NCBI GenBank assembly: GCA_903911145.1
Contig: CAIWCD010000023.1
Coordinates: 1 to 64,000 of the forward strand
DNA from: an uncultured delta proteobacterium
Lineage (GTDB): Bacteria > Myxococcota > Myxococcia > Myxococcales > 40CM-4-68-19
Direction: 5' to 3'
DNA: 64,000 bases
Made by a program: the position numbers and the translations under genes. The notes beneath the pieces were generated by a model. It was not told the origin of the DNA. It worked only from the letters and a program-made list of their open reading frames with translations, and did no database searches. Of the stretch, positions 26,387-34,120 are shown one piece after another. Every line of letters begins with the position of its first letter. Within the stretch, counting starts at the first letter, position 1.

Positions 26387-27265
26387 TCAATGCACGCAGG
26401 TGTCTGTGCTCTGCTGGCCGGCGCAGTAGGTGAGCTGCGACACGCCACAATCGGGCGCGTCGAACGTGCCGCTGAGGGCATCGCCGCCGAACTGCAGGTT
26501 GAACGAGCCGGTCAGTCCTCTGCTGGCGATCGTGTCGACCGTGATCGAGCCGCTGCTCGCCGAGACGTCGGCGGTCACGCCGCACTGTGCGTCGGTGCGG
26601 GAGAGGTTGGCGACCGCCGTCGCGAGCAGGCCGTTCACGGGGGTCAGGTTGTTGATCGTGTAGCTCCCCGGCGTGATCGCGACTGCGCTGGTGGAGCCAT
26701 TGAGTGCGACCGCTCCGATGCTCAGTCGCAGCACGGTGTTGCTCGCTGGATCGACGTGGCTGGTGAACGACGCGCAGAGACCGGCCTGGGTGTCGAGGAT
26801 CACCAGCGCGAGCACGCTCGGCAACGTCTGGGTACCCGAGCAGTTTGGATCGACCACCAGCGACGTCGCCTCGGCGACCGTGGGGATGCTGATTCCGTGA
26901 ACTCCTCCATCGACTTCATTCGCGCTACCGCCGCCCGCGCCGCCCGCAGACCCGCCACCAGCGCCGCCGCCCGCACCGCCGCCGCTTCCTCCGGCGCCGC
27001 CGTCACTCTCTGTCACGCTGCTTGGCGCGCAGAAGGTCGCGAGCGCAGCATTGCACGACAGGCTCGCGGCGCTCGCGGTGTGGTTCGCATCGATCTCGCA
27101 GATGAGCGACCCGAACGTCCACGTCGTGATCGGCGAGTTTCCGTCGGTGCACGACTGCGCGCGCATGGTCTGGCCCGGGCACTCCCAGGTCTGGCAGGTG
27201 CGGCTCGAACTCGTGCAGGCGAGCGCGCCCAGACAGAGCGCGGCGATCAGGATGAAGGCTCTCAT
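26387..27265 (-). CDS. Lipoprotein with Cys-rich head, Gly/Ser linker and C-terminal beta domain
   Basis: The 292-residue lipoprotein has lipobox LGALAC at about residue 17. It then has a Cys-rich head of about 65 residues (CQTWEC, then QSCTDG, FGSLIC, SLSCNAALATFC), followed by a Gly/Ala/Ser linker of about 30 residues and a 170-residue beta-rich domain with four Cys. The head matches the head of the lipoprotein at 58874-60097 Cys for Cys, and both are followed by the same type of linker, so they share a module. The C-terminal domains differ. Surface display is inferred. It sits 9 bases downstream of the permease gene on the same strand. Confidence 0.75.
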   Translation of the reverse strand: MRAFILIAALCLGALACTSSSRTCQTWECPGQTMRAQSCTDGNSPITTWTFGSLICEIDANHTASAASLSCNAALATFCAPSSVTESDGGAGGSGGGAGGGAGGGSAGGAGGGSANEVDGGVHGISIPTVAEATSLVVDPNCSGTQTLPSVLALVILDTQAGLCASFTSHVDPASNTVLRLSIGAVALNGSTSAVAITPGSYTINNLTPVNGLLATAVANLSRTDAQCGVTADVSASSGSITVDTIASRGLTGSFNLQFGGDALSGTFDAPDCGVSQLTYCAGQQSTDTCVH

Positions 27266-27274
27266 CGTCTCTCC

Positions 27275-29320
27275 TTATTCGAGCACGCGCACCGGCAGGA
27301 TCACCATCGCGATCCCGGTGAACTGCAAACGGCGTTGGATGGCGTAGGCGGTCTCGTTGTGCAGCAGCTTGTCGAACCAGCGCTCGCGCTCGAAGATCAG
27401 CTTCCCGGCGAAGAACATCGCGCGCGGAAACTCCTTCGCGACGTCGGTCGCAAGCCGCGAACACTCCGCGACCGCTTCGGTTCCCACGCTCATCCGCGAC
27501 TCGGCGGGCATGCCCATCCGGTGCGCGAGCGCGACGTACTTTTCGAGGCCGGCCTCGGTCTGCGCGCGCACGCGATCGACCTCTTCGACGCCCTGGAACG
27601 TGGCGCTGTCGACGACGCCGACGCCCATGAAGACGACGTTCGAGTAGTAGCGCGGGAAGAGTCGCAGGACCGTGAGCAGCGAGTGGATGCCGAGGCCCGA
27701 GTAGCCGCCGACGAGCAGCACCGCAGTGGGCTTCAAGCGATCGATCGCGAGCTCTTTCGTCTGGTCTGCGCCCGGCAGAGCGCCGAGGATTTCGTCGAGC
27801 CGCTGCAGCCGCTTGAGCACTCCGTTGTAGTGCTTCTTGATGAGCAGGCAGATCGTCACCAGCGTGCCCGTCACGACCACGGTCAGCCACGCGCCCTCGG
27901 TAAATTTCTCGAAGACGTTGACCACGAGGATGCCGAAGCAGAGGACAAATCCGACGATGTGGATCTGGATCTGCTTCCACCAGTCGGTGTGCTTTGTGCG
28001 CGTGTCGGCCATCAGCCAGTAGCGGATCATGCCCGCCTGGCTGAGCGAGAACGTGACGAAGACGTTGATCGAGTACATCACGACCAGCGCGTCGACCGAG
28101 CCGCCCGTGTAGAGGAGCATCCCGAGGCTGGTGAAGCCCATCAGCATGACGCCGTTCTGCATCGTGAGACGATCGGAGAGCGCGCTGAACTGGTGCGGCA
28201 ACCACGAGTCGTGCGCCATGTTCGCCATCACTCGCGGGCCGTCGATGAAGCCCGCTTGCGCCGCGACGAAGAGGAGCAGCGCTTCCGACATCAGCGTGAT
28301 GATGACGAAGCCCTTGCCCACCGGTACGCCGAGGAGGGTGACCGAGCCCGCGAGGTTGTTCGCGAGCACGTAGTTCATCGTCTGGCCTTCAGTGTGGTGC
28401 ACGCCGACGAGCAGGTACGCGATGATGATGCCGCCGGCCGTGATGGCGAGGCTGATGGCCATGTAGACCATCGTCCGCTTCGCCGTCTTCACGCGCGGCT
28501 CGCGCATGATCTGCAGACCGTTGGAGACCGCTTCGATGCCCGTGTACGTGCCCGCGCCGAGTGAGTAGGCCTTGAGGAACATCAGCATCAGACCGATCGC
28601 GCCCATCGTGCCGAGGTCGTGGTGCAAGCCCGTGGGGACGCTCTGCAGCACCGCGGGGATGTGACCGAGGTGGAGGACGATCGCGCCGCCGATGACGATG
28701 GCGTGCGTGGCGAGGAAGATAAGGAAGATGGGGACCAGCGCGGTCACCGACTCCTTCACTCCGCGGATGTTCATCGCCATCAGGACGAGAAGGGCCGTGA
28801 CCTCGACCGGCATCTTCAGCGCCATCACCCACGGCGGGAGGTTGCTGAAGATGGAGAAGATCGCATCTCCGCCGGCCGCGATCGAAGTCGTGATGGTGAG
28901 GATGTAATCGATGAGCAGCGCCGAGCCGGAGACGACGCCTGCCTTGGGGCCGAGCAGCCTTGTGGCGACGACGTAGCCGCCGCCACCGAACGGGAAGTGC
29001 TCGATGATCTTGCTGTACGCCGCCGCGATGATGAGGACGGTGAGCGCGGTGAGCAGTGCGAGGAAGACGGCGAGGTACTGGCTGTCGCCGAGGTTCTTGA
29101 ACGCCTCTTCGGGACCGTACGAGGACGACGACAGTCCGTCTGCGCCGAGGCCGACCCAGGCAAGGAATGCGACCAGCGAGATGTGCTCGAAGAGATGCGG
29201 ATCGAGCACGTCGCGCTTCTCGCCGAAGACGGCGCGGCGCAGGCGTTGCGAGACGGAGAGCTCAGCGGCCGGCGAAGTCTTCTCGCCGTCGGGAGGAGTA
29301 GACGGACTGGGGTTGTCCAT
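27275..29320 (-). CDS. APC-superfamily permease, KimA-like
   Basis: This 681-residue transporter has a hydrophobic core of about twelve helices (residues 45-470). It opens with GLGADGLSSSSYGPEEAF, the unwound first-helix signature found in the KimA-type group of the APC superfamily. A soluble C-terminal domain of about 200 residues follows. B. subtilis KimA is a proton-coupled potassium importer controlled by cyclic di-AMP; other group members carry amino acids. The diadenylate cyclase gene two genes upstream on the same strand makes a potassium role attractive. Substrate is inferred, not shown. The gene ends 9 bases before the Gly-linker lipoprotein gene begins. Confidence 0.82.
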   Translation of the reverse strand: MDNPSPSTPPDGEKTSPAAELSVSQRLRRAVFGEKRDVLDPHLFEHISLVAFLAWVGLGADGLSSSSYGPEEAFKNLGDSQYLAVFLALLTALTVLIIAAAYSKIIEHFPFGGGGYVVATRLLGPKAGVVSGSALLIDYILTITTSIAAGGDAIFSIFSNLPPWVMALKMPVEVTALLVLMAMNIRGVKESVTALVPIFLIFLATHAIVIGGAIVLHLGHIPAVLQSVPTGLHHDLGTMGAIGLMLMFLKAYSLGAGTYTGIEAVSNGLQIMREPRVKTAKRTMVYMAISLAITAGGIIIAYLLVGVHHTEGQTMNYVLANNLAGSVTLLGVPVGKGFVIITLMSEALLLFVAAQAGFIDGPRVMANMAHDSWLPHQFSALSDRLTMQNGVMLMGFTSLGMLLYTGGSVDALVVMYSINVFVTFSLSQAGMIRYWLMADTRTKHTDWWKQIQIHIVGFVLCFGILVVNVFEKFTEGAWLTVVVTGTLVTICLLIKKHYNGVLKRLQRLDEILGALPGADQTKELAIDRLKPTAVLLVGGYSGLGIHSLLTVLRLFPRYYSNVVFMGVGVVDSATFQGVEEVDRVRAQTEAGLEKYVALAHRMGMPAESRMSVGTEAVAECSRLATDVAKEFPRAMFFAGKLIFERERWFDKLLHNETAYAIQRRLQFTGIAMVILPVRVLE

Positions 29321-29351
29321 GCGTTGGGGTCAAGCTCCTAGCACGAAACTT

Positions 29352-30392
29352 CTACGTCAGACCGCGGTGGACGAACTCGACGAGCGCCCGGGCCGCCTCG
29401 ACTGGCGCGGCCGGCGTGATGCCGTGGCCGAGGTTGAAGATGTGTCCGCCGCCCGCCGCCTTCGCTTCCCGCAGCACGTGCTGCACGCGCGCCGCGAGAA
29501 TATCGTGCGGCAGGAAGAGCGAAGTCGGATCGAGGTTTCCCTGCAGCGCGACCTTCGGGCCGACACGCGTGCGCGCGACGGAGAGCGGCACGCGCCAATC
29601 GACGCCGACGACGTCCGCGCCCGTGCGGGACAAGGGCGCGAGCAGCTCGCCCGTCTCGACGCCGAAGACGATCACGGGCTGCGGATTCACTGGATCGCGC
29701 TTGAGTCCCGCGATGACGCGCTCGATCCACGGCGCGCCGAGCTTCGCGTAGTCCTCGGGCGAGAGAGCCCCGGCCCACGAGTCGAAGATCTGCAGCGCCT
29801 GCGCTCCGGCGGCGAGCTGCGCGTTCAAATAGAGAATGATCGAATCGGTAATTTTCGATAACAGCGCTTCGGCGAGCTTCTCGTCCGAGAGCAGGAGCGC
29901 CTTGGCCTTCTCGAAGGAGCGCGAGGTCTTGCCCTCGATCATGTAGGCCGCGAGCGTCCACGGTGCGCCCGAGAAGCCGATGAGCGGAACCTTCCCGTCG
30001 AGGCTGCGCTTGATCTTGCGCACCGCCTCCATCACGTAGCCGAGCTTTTCTTCCGGGTCGGGCACGATCAGCGCATCGACATCGGCGCGCGTGCGGACGG
30101 GCGTCGGGAACTGCGGTCCGCCGTCGTCGAGGACCAGCGGGCAGCCCATCGAATCGCAGATGAGGAGGATGTCGGAGAAGAGGATCGCGGCGTCGACGCC
30201 GAGGATCTCGACGGGCTGCAGCGTCACCTCGCAGGCGGCGTCGGGAGTCCGGCAGAGCTCGAGGAACGAGTAGTTCGCGCGCACGGCGCGGTACTCGGGA
30301 AGGTAGCGGCCGGCCTGGCGCATGATCCAGATCGGCGTGGCATCGACAGGGAGACCGCGGCAGGCGCGGAGGAATCGGTCGGCTCGTGACAT
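29352..30392 (-). CDS. hemE: Uroporphyrinogen III decarboxylase
   Basis: The 346-residue enzyme removes four carboxyl groups from uroporphyrinogen III to give coproporphyrinogen III in heme biosynthesis, in the cytosol. Family signatures are complete: PIWIMRQAGRYLPEYR, ILFSDILLICDSMG with the catalytic Asp, GFSGAPWTLAAYM, QIFDSWAG, GVDWRVPL, and GHIFNLGHGITPAAP with the active-site His. The ATG at 30392 gives the family's usual length and start; an upstream GTG at 30410 is possible. It lies between the diadenylate cyclase gene and the permease gene, all leftward with short gaps. No other heme gene is nearby. Confidence 0.97.
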   Translation of the reverse strand: MSRADRFLRACRGLPVDATPIWIMRQAGRYLPEYRAVRANYSFLELCRTPDAACEVTLQPVEILGVDAAILFSDILLICDSMGCPLVLDDGGPQFPTPVRTRADVDALIVPDPEEKLGYVMEAVRKIKRSLDGKVPLIGFSGAPWTLAAYMIEGKTSRSFEKAKALLLSDEKLAEALLSKITDSIILYLNAQLAAGAQALQIFDSWAGALSPEDYAKLGAPWIERVIAGLKRDPVNPQPVIVFGVETGELLAPLSRTGADVVGVDWRVPLSVARTRVGPKVALQGNLDPTSLFLPHDILAARVQHVLREAKAAGGGHIFNLGHGITPAAPVEAARALVEFVHRGLT

Positions 30393-30471
30393 AGAGCGGG
30401 TCGATATCACGGACGCGGCGGCGATTCAGCAGTGCCGCGTGCGCTCGAGGCAGGCGATTGCTCCAGCAGCT

Positions 30472-31359
30472 TCAGCTGCGACGCGAGACCTGCTGAAGCT
30501 CGAGCACCGACTTTCCGTTCTGGTAGACGCGCACGCTGCCCGACGATTGAGAGACGCTGATGGCGACCGCCTTCGTCTCCATCGTGATGCCGGCGGCGGC
30601 AGCGTGACGTGCGCCGAGACCGAGCTGGAGCTGCACGGTGGTCTTCGGATCGCCGACTTGCAGGTAGCGGCCCGCTGCGAGAACGACGCCGTCCTCTCGG
30701 ATGATGAAGGCGCCGTCGAGCACCGCGAAGTTCTTCACCGCCTCGCGGATCTTCGGGTCGAGGACGTTGCGCTCCGCCTCCGAGATGCCGCCGAACGGAT
30801 TGATGGTCAGCTGCTTGCTGTGCTCCATCACCGCGGTCGAATCGCCGAGCACGAAGATGGTGCCGATGGGGTGGCCCTCGAACCCTTCGTGGCCAATTGC
30901 CATCGCGAGCGAGACGATCGCTTCGACGACCTGCGAGCTGAACTCCGCGCCCAGCGTGACTGTGTCGATCGCGACCTTCTCCTCGAAGCCGCGCCCGATC
31001 TGCAGCTTCACGAGCGTGTCAGGACTCTTCGCGCCCGAGCGGCCAGTGAGGCAGATCACCGATTCACCGTCGGTGAAGACGTTCGCGGTCATCGCCGCGA
31101 CGAGAGCCACTTTGACTTTTTCGACGCGCGAGTAGTCGTAGGGCGGCACCGTTACGCAGACGTAGCCCTGCTTGCGCAGATTCTGGGCGAGCCGCTCCTC
31201 GGTGACGGCGTAGACAAGCTTCTTCTTCAGCGGGCGCCCGCGCAGATCGGCCGGCGAGACGGGCACGTCGCTGACGTAGAGGAGATGATCGACTTCGGGC
31301 CGTCCGGCGAGGGAGAGCACGGCCTTCATGAACGTGCGGTCGAACTTGAGGTCGGCCAA
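30472..31359 (-). CDS. Diadenylate cyclase, archaeal DacZ-like
   Basis: The 295-residue product has a C-terminal DAC (DisA_N) domain that makes cyclic di-AMP from two ATP. It carries the DGA motif D215-G216-A217 and the RH motif R251-H252, followed by AAAAGIT and ISVSQSSGSVRVY. The third position of the usual RHR is Ala253; as I recall this variant, together with the VSxSSGxVRV ending, it is that of archaeal DacZ enzymes. The N-terminal 150 residues look like the pyruvate-kinase-C-like alpha/beta domain of DacZ. No membrane helix or DisA DNA-binding region is present, so it should be cytosolic. A TTG start with an AAAGG site nine bases upstream is chosen; an ATG at 31404 is an alternative. 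Confidence 0.85.
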   Translation of the reverse strand: MADLKFDRTFMKAVLSLAGRPEVDHLLYVSDVPVSPADLRGRPLKKKLVYAVTEERLAQNLRKQGYVCVTVPPYDYSRVEKVKVALVAAMTANVFTDGESVICLTGRSGAKSPDTLVKLQIGRGFEEKVAIDTVTLGAEFSSQVVEAIVSLAMAIGHEGFEGHPIGTIFVLGDSTAVMEHSKQLTINPFGGISEAERNVLDPKIREAVKNFAVLDGAFIIREDGVVLAAGRYLQVGDPKTTVQLQLGLGARHAAAAGITMETKAVAISVSQSSGSVRVYQNGKSVLELQQVSRRS

Positions 31360-31410
31360 GTTTGTGCGCCTTTCTTCGCTCGGCAGCGCGATGCGGCACG
31401 CCATCCTTGC

Positions 31411-31440
31411 TTGACGCCACGATACTGGCCTCCCTACACT
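31411..31440 (+). promoter_or_regulatory. Sigma70-type promoter for the DksA/TraR-like gene
   Basis: TTGACG and TACACT are separated by 18 bases, a good match to -35 and -10 elements. Transcription would start near 31447, leaving a leader of about 57 bases before the TTG start at 31504. It lies in the divergent gap with the diadenylate cyclase gene. Confidence 0.6.
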
Positions 31441-31503
31441 GCCGCCTCTTTTTTGCCTCGTCGTCCTCCTCACGCCACCGCAACACTGCACGGGGGTTCT
31501 CCC

Positions 31504-31866
31504 TTGAATCAGAAAGACCAGAAGCGCTTCAAGAAGATCCTCGAGGAGAACAAGAAAGCGCTGCTCAGCAGCGCGACCAAGACCCTCAAGGAGGAAGCGA
31601 CGTTCGACACCGACGATCTGCCGGATGAGATCGACCTGGCGTCGAGCGAGTACACGCAGAGCATGGTGTTCCGCCTGCGCGATCGCGAGAAGTTCCTCCT
31701 CAAGAAGATCGACGACGCGCTCGCGCGCATCGAGACGAACACCTACGGCATCTGCGAGATCTGCGAAGAAGAGATCTCGATCAAGCGGCTTGAGGCGCGT
31801 CCGGTGACGACGATGTGCATCCGGTGCAAGGAGGAGCAGGAGAAGCAGGAGAAGTCGTACGGGTGA
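31504..31866 (+). CDS. DksA/TraR-family zinc-finger transcription regulator
   Basis: The 120-residue protein has a helical coiled-coil region (residues 1-75) and a four-Cys zinc finger, C84-x2-C87 and C105-x2-C108, in the order YGICEICEEEI...MCIRCKEEQE. DksA/TraR proteins insert the coiled coil into the RNA polymerase secondary channel and, often with ppGpp, retune promoters. The start is TTG with a GGGGG site seven bases upstream, and the codons before it are not coding. It has a promoter at 31411 and a strong terminator at 32020. The 3-prime untranslated region of about 150 bases between stop and terminator is unusually structured. Confidence 0.92.
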   Translation: MNQKDQKRFKKILEENKKALLSSATKTLKEEATFDTDDLPDEIDLASSEYTQSMVFRLRDREKFLLKKIDDALARIETNTYGICEICEEEISIKRLEARPVTTMCIRCKEEQEKQEKSYG

Positions 31867-31871
31867 TGGGC

Positions 31872-32001
31872 GCGCGGTGCGGCCGGTGGTGTCGGCCGTG
31901 CTCAAACATGCATCCGCGGCCGATGTAGAAGCCTGCTCATCCAGCGCTGTGTAGGGCCGCTCCTGAACTGCGCGCGGCCGTCACCACCGGCCACACCGCG
32001 C
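31872..32001. repeat. Long imperfect inverted repeat (30-bp stem, 70-base loop)
   Basis: Bases 31872-31901 pair with 31972-32001 with only two mismatches and one G-T pair, giving a 30-bp stem that begins five bases after the stop of the DksA/TraR-like gene. The loop is 70 bases. In RNA it would be a very stable hairpin in the 3-prime untranslated region. In DNA it looks like a small element with terminal inverted repeats, but no target-site duplication is obvious. It may act in RNA stability, be processed into a small RNA, or be the remnant of a MITE-like insertion. Confidence 0.7.
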
Positions 32002-32019
32002 TCGATCAGCGTGAGAAAT

Positions 32020-32068
32020 AAGAAGAGGAGCAGCGCCTTTCGAGTGCGCTGCTCCTCTTTTTCTTTTC
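32020..32068. terminator. Strong intrinsic terminator, probably bidirectional
   Basis: GAGGAGCAGCGC (32025-32036) and GCGCTGCTCCTC (32046-32057) form a perfect 12-bp stem with a 9-base loop, followed on the plus strand by TTTTTCTTTT. On the minus strand the stem is followed by a TTCTTATTT run, so it can also stop leftward transcription from the lipase-like gene. It closes the DksA/TraR-like transcript. Confidence 0.9.
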
Positions 32069-32079
32069 GTCCGGTTCAA

Positions 32080-32112
32080 GCTGAGGACCACCGCATCCCG
32101 GTGGTCCTCAGC
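32080..32112. terminator. Perfect 13-bp hairpin just after the lipase-like gene
   Basis: GCTGAGGACCACC and GGTGGTCCTCAGC are perfect inverted copies separated by 7 bases, starting six bases beyond the stop of the leftward lipoprotein gene. There is no T-run directly behind it on the minus strand, so it probably protects the 3-prime end or helps termination together with the hairpin at 32025-32057. Confidence 0.65.
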
Positions 32113-32117
32113 ACCGA

Positions 32118-34049
32118 TCACTCCGGATCGCAGGGGCCGGTGCAGGTCTGCGCGATGGTTCCGGTGCGGAAGAAGGCGTCGGCCATCTGCTGTGCGTCGG
32201 GCTCGGTGCGCAGCGTGTCGTGTGGATCGTCGCCGTACTGGGCGCCGTCCGGCGGCAGATTCACCGTCGGCATCGCGGGCAGGCCGAAGGAGAATTCGAC
32301 GATGGTCGAGCCGGTGGTCTGCGCGCCGGTGACGTCGTCGATGCCGTAGATCTCGCGGTTGACGGGCCCGAGATTCTTCGCGCCGATCGTGTTGGCGAGA
32401 ATGTGCGCGCCGAGTGTTGTGACTTGATGGTCACCAATTGCGGCGTGGATGAGGACGCGGTGCGCGGGAGTGTTTGCGCCGTCGCCATTGGTGAGAAGCG
32501 GCACGAAGCCGGTCGGCTCGACGCGATCCCAGAACTGCTGGATCAGGTTCAGATAGAGCTGCTCGTCGCGCGCGTCGGGGAGCGAGTTGACGAGCAGGTG
32601 GCGGTACTGCTGGAAGTCGACGCTGCGATCGAGCAGCAGGTTGTACGGCATGCCCGGCTCGCCGAGCAGCCCGCGCGTGACGTCGGTGGAGATCGCCATG
32701 TACGTCGCGCCGAAGACGCCGCCCTGGCTGTCGCCTCGATAGAACGCCAGCGACGGATCGTAGACGGGCACGCCGCCAACCTGAACGGCCGGGTCGCGCG
32801 CGAAGCGGCCCTTCATCATGCGCATCGCGAGAAGCGAGTTGACCATGCCCTGCTCCTGGTGCTCGACGAGCGTGGGGAACGAGCCGACGTCGTCGACGAC
32901 CGAGTTGATCACCGCGCCGAGATCGCCTGCCGCGAAGCCCCACCAGTTCACGGCGAACGAGACGTAATGGAACTGCTCGGAGAACTGCGCGAGGTAGCTG
33001 TCCTCGCCTTCGCTCATGTCACCGAGGAGGCCGTGGCCGTTCTGCACGACGGCGCAGGCGTGTCCGGTGTTGCACGAATTGGGGACATGGACGAGGAAGC
33101 CGAACGTGGCCGTGCCGTTCTGCTTCGGCTTGCCATTCGCGTCGCGCACGAGCGTGTCCGCACTGGCGGTGCCGGTGAGGAACAAGGGGACGGTCATCGT
33201 GCCGTGGATGCGCTGCGCGATGTACGGATTGGGATTGGTCTCGATGCTGTTGATGACGTACGTCGGGCCGTCCGCGCCAACGGCCGCGAGCGCCTGGTCG
33301 CGCATCGAGAGGAGCGTCGACTGCGTGTTGGCCGTGCTCGCCGTCGTGAAATCCCACGCGAGCTGAAGATCTGCGCGCGGGATCCCGTGCGCGGCGAGCG
33401 TCGTGAAGATCTCCTCGTAGAGCGAGCGCCGCAGCGCCACCGAGCCGTCGGTCGAGCTGCTCTTGTCGCGCAGCGCGACGAAGGCAGGCGAGGGCGCCAC
33501 CGCCGCACCGCTCGCGTTCTGCACGTGGCGGATCGCGGCGATGTAGCGCGTGCCGTCCTCGAGCCGATGCATCGGATGGATGAGCAGCAGCCGCTGATCG
33601 TCGGTCGTCGCCCAGCCGTCGAGCTCGGCGATGTGAGGGATCAGCTCGCCCGTGGTCGCGTTCATCAAGATGGTCGGCGAGCTGGTCGTGATGCTGTCCG
33701 CGAGATGGTTCTCGTCGGGCAGGCCCGCAGCGGTCGCGCCGGGCAGCTGAGCGAGCAGGGCAGCCATCGGCGAGAAGCCGTCGCGGTTCTCCCAGAGCGT
33801 CGGATCGGTGGCCTGCGTCCCTTTCAGATTCGGCAGCGTCGTCACGCCGAAGTGCAGCTCGTACGCGTGGGTCGTCTTGTTCTGCACGCGCCAGACGTTC
33901 GAGGGGAAGGGCAGGCCGCAGTGCGTGGGCACGAGCGGATCGCAGTCACTCACCAGCAGGTCAAAGCCGTTCGCACCGGTGGGCGCGGCGGTTTTGCTGC
34001 AAGAGGCGAAGGCGCAGAGCGCGAGAAGTGTCAGAGCGCGGGTGTTCAT
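32118..34049 (-). CDS. Lipoprotein with alpha/beta-hydrolase (lipase-like) domain
   Basis: The 643-residue lipoprotein has lipobox FASC at about residue 17. The segment YRGDSQGGVFGATYMA carries the nucleophile elbow G-D-S-Q-G with the Ser flanked as in esterases. The preceding VVQNGHGLLGDMSEG holds the oxyanion-type NGHG loop, and IHAAIGDHQVTT near the C-terminus offers the catalytic His after the Asp. The N-terminal 200 residues (SDCDPLVPTHCGLPFPSNVW) match the front of a family of large myxobacterial lipoproteins I know only by pattern. It is probably surface-bound and acts on esters in the surroundings. The start at 34049 is chosen for the signal peptide. Confidence 0.75.
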   Translation of the reverse strand: MNTRALTLLALCAFASCSKTAAPTGANGFDLLVSDCDPLVPTHCGLPFPSNVWRVQNKTTHAYELHFGVTTLPNLKGTQATDPTLWENRDGFSPMAALLAQLPGATAAGLPDENHLADSITTSSPTILMNATTGELIPHIAELDGWATTDDQRLLLIHPMHRLEDGTRYIAAIRHVQNASGAAVAPSPAFVALRDKSSSTDGSVALRRSLYEEIFTTLAAHGIPRADLQLAWDFTTASTANTQSTLLSMRDQALAAVGADGPTYVINSIETNPNPYIAQRIHGTMTVPLFLTGTASADTLVRDANGKPKQNGTATFGFLVHVPNSCNTGHACAVVQNGHGLLGDMSEGEDSYLAQFSEQFHYVSFAVNWWGFAAGDLGAVINSVVDDVGSFPTLVEHQEQGMVNSLLAMRMMKGRFARDPAVQVGGVPVYDPSLAFYRGDSQGGVFGATYMAISTDVTRGLLGEPGMPYNLLLDRSVDFQQYRHLLVNSLPDARDEQLYLNLIQQFWDRVEPTGFVPLLTNGDGANTPAHRVLIHAAIGDHQVTTLGAHILANTIGAKNLGPVNREIYGIDDVTGAQTTGSTIVEFSFGLPAMPTVNLPPDGAQYGDDPHDTLRTEPDAQQMADAFFRTGTIAQTCTGPCDPE

Positions 34050-34120
34050 GGCGCGCAACATCGCAGAGAGCGGGCGCGCTCGCATCAGCGATCTGCTCGA
34101 TGCGCGCAGGCCTCCTCGCG

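Noticed and set aside
25679-28564. 961-codon plus-strand frame across HAD, lipoprotein and permease genes
   Set aside because: It covers three convincing minus-strand genes and has an Arg/His/Asp-rich composition typical of antisense frames.
31405-31905. N-terminal extension of the diadenylate cyclase frame across the DksA/TraR-like gene
   Set aside because: The added residues are antisense to the zinc-finger gene and not protein-like; the cyclase begins at or below 31404.
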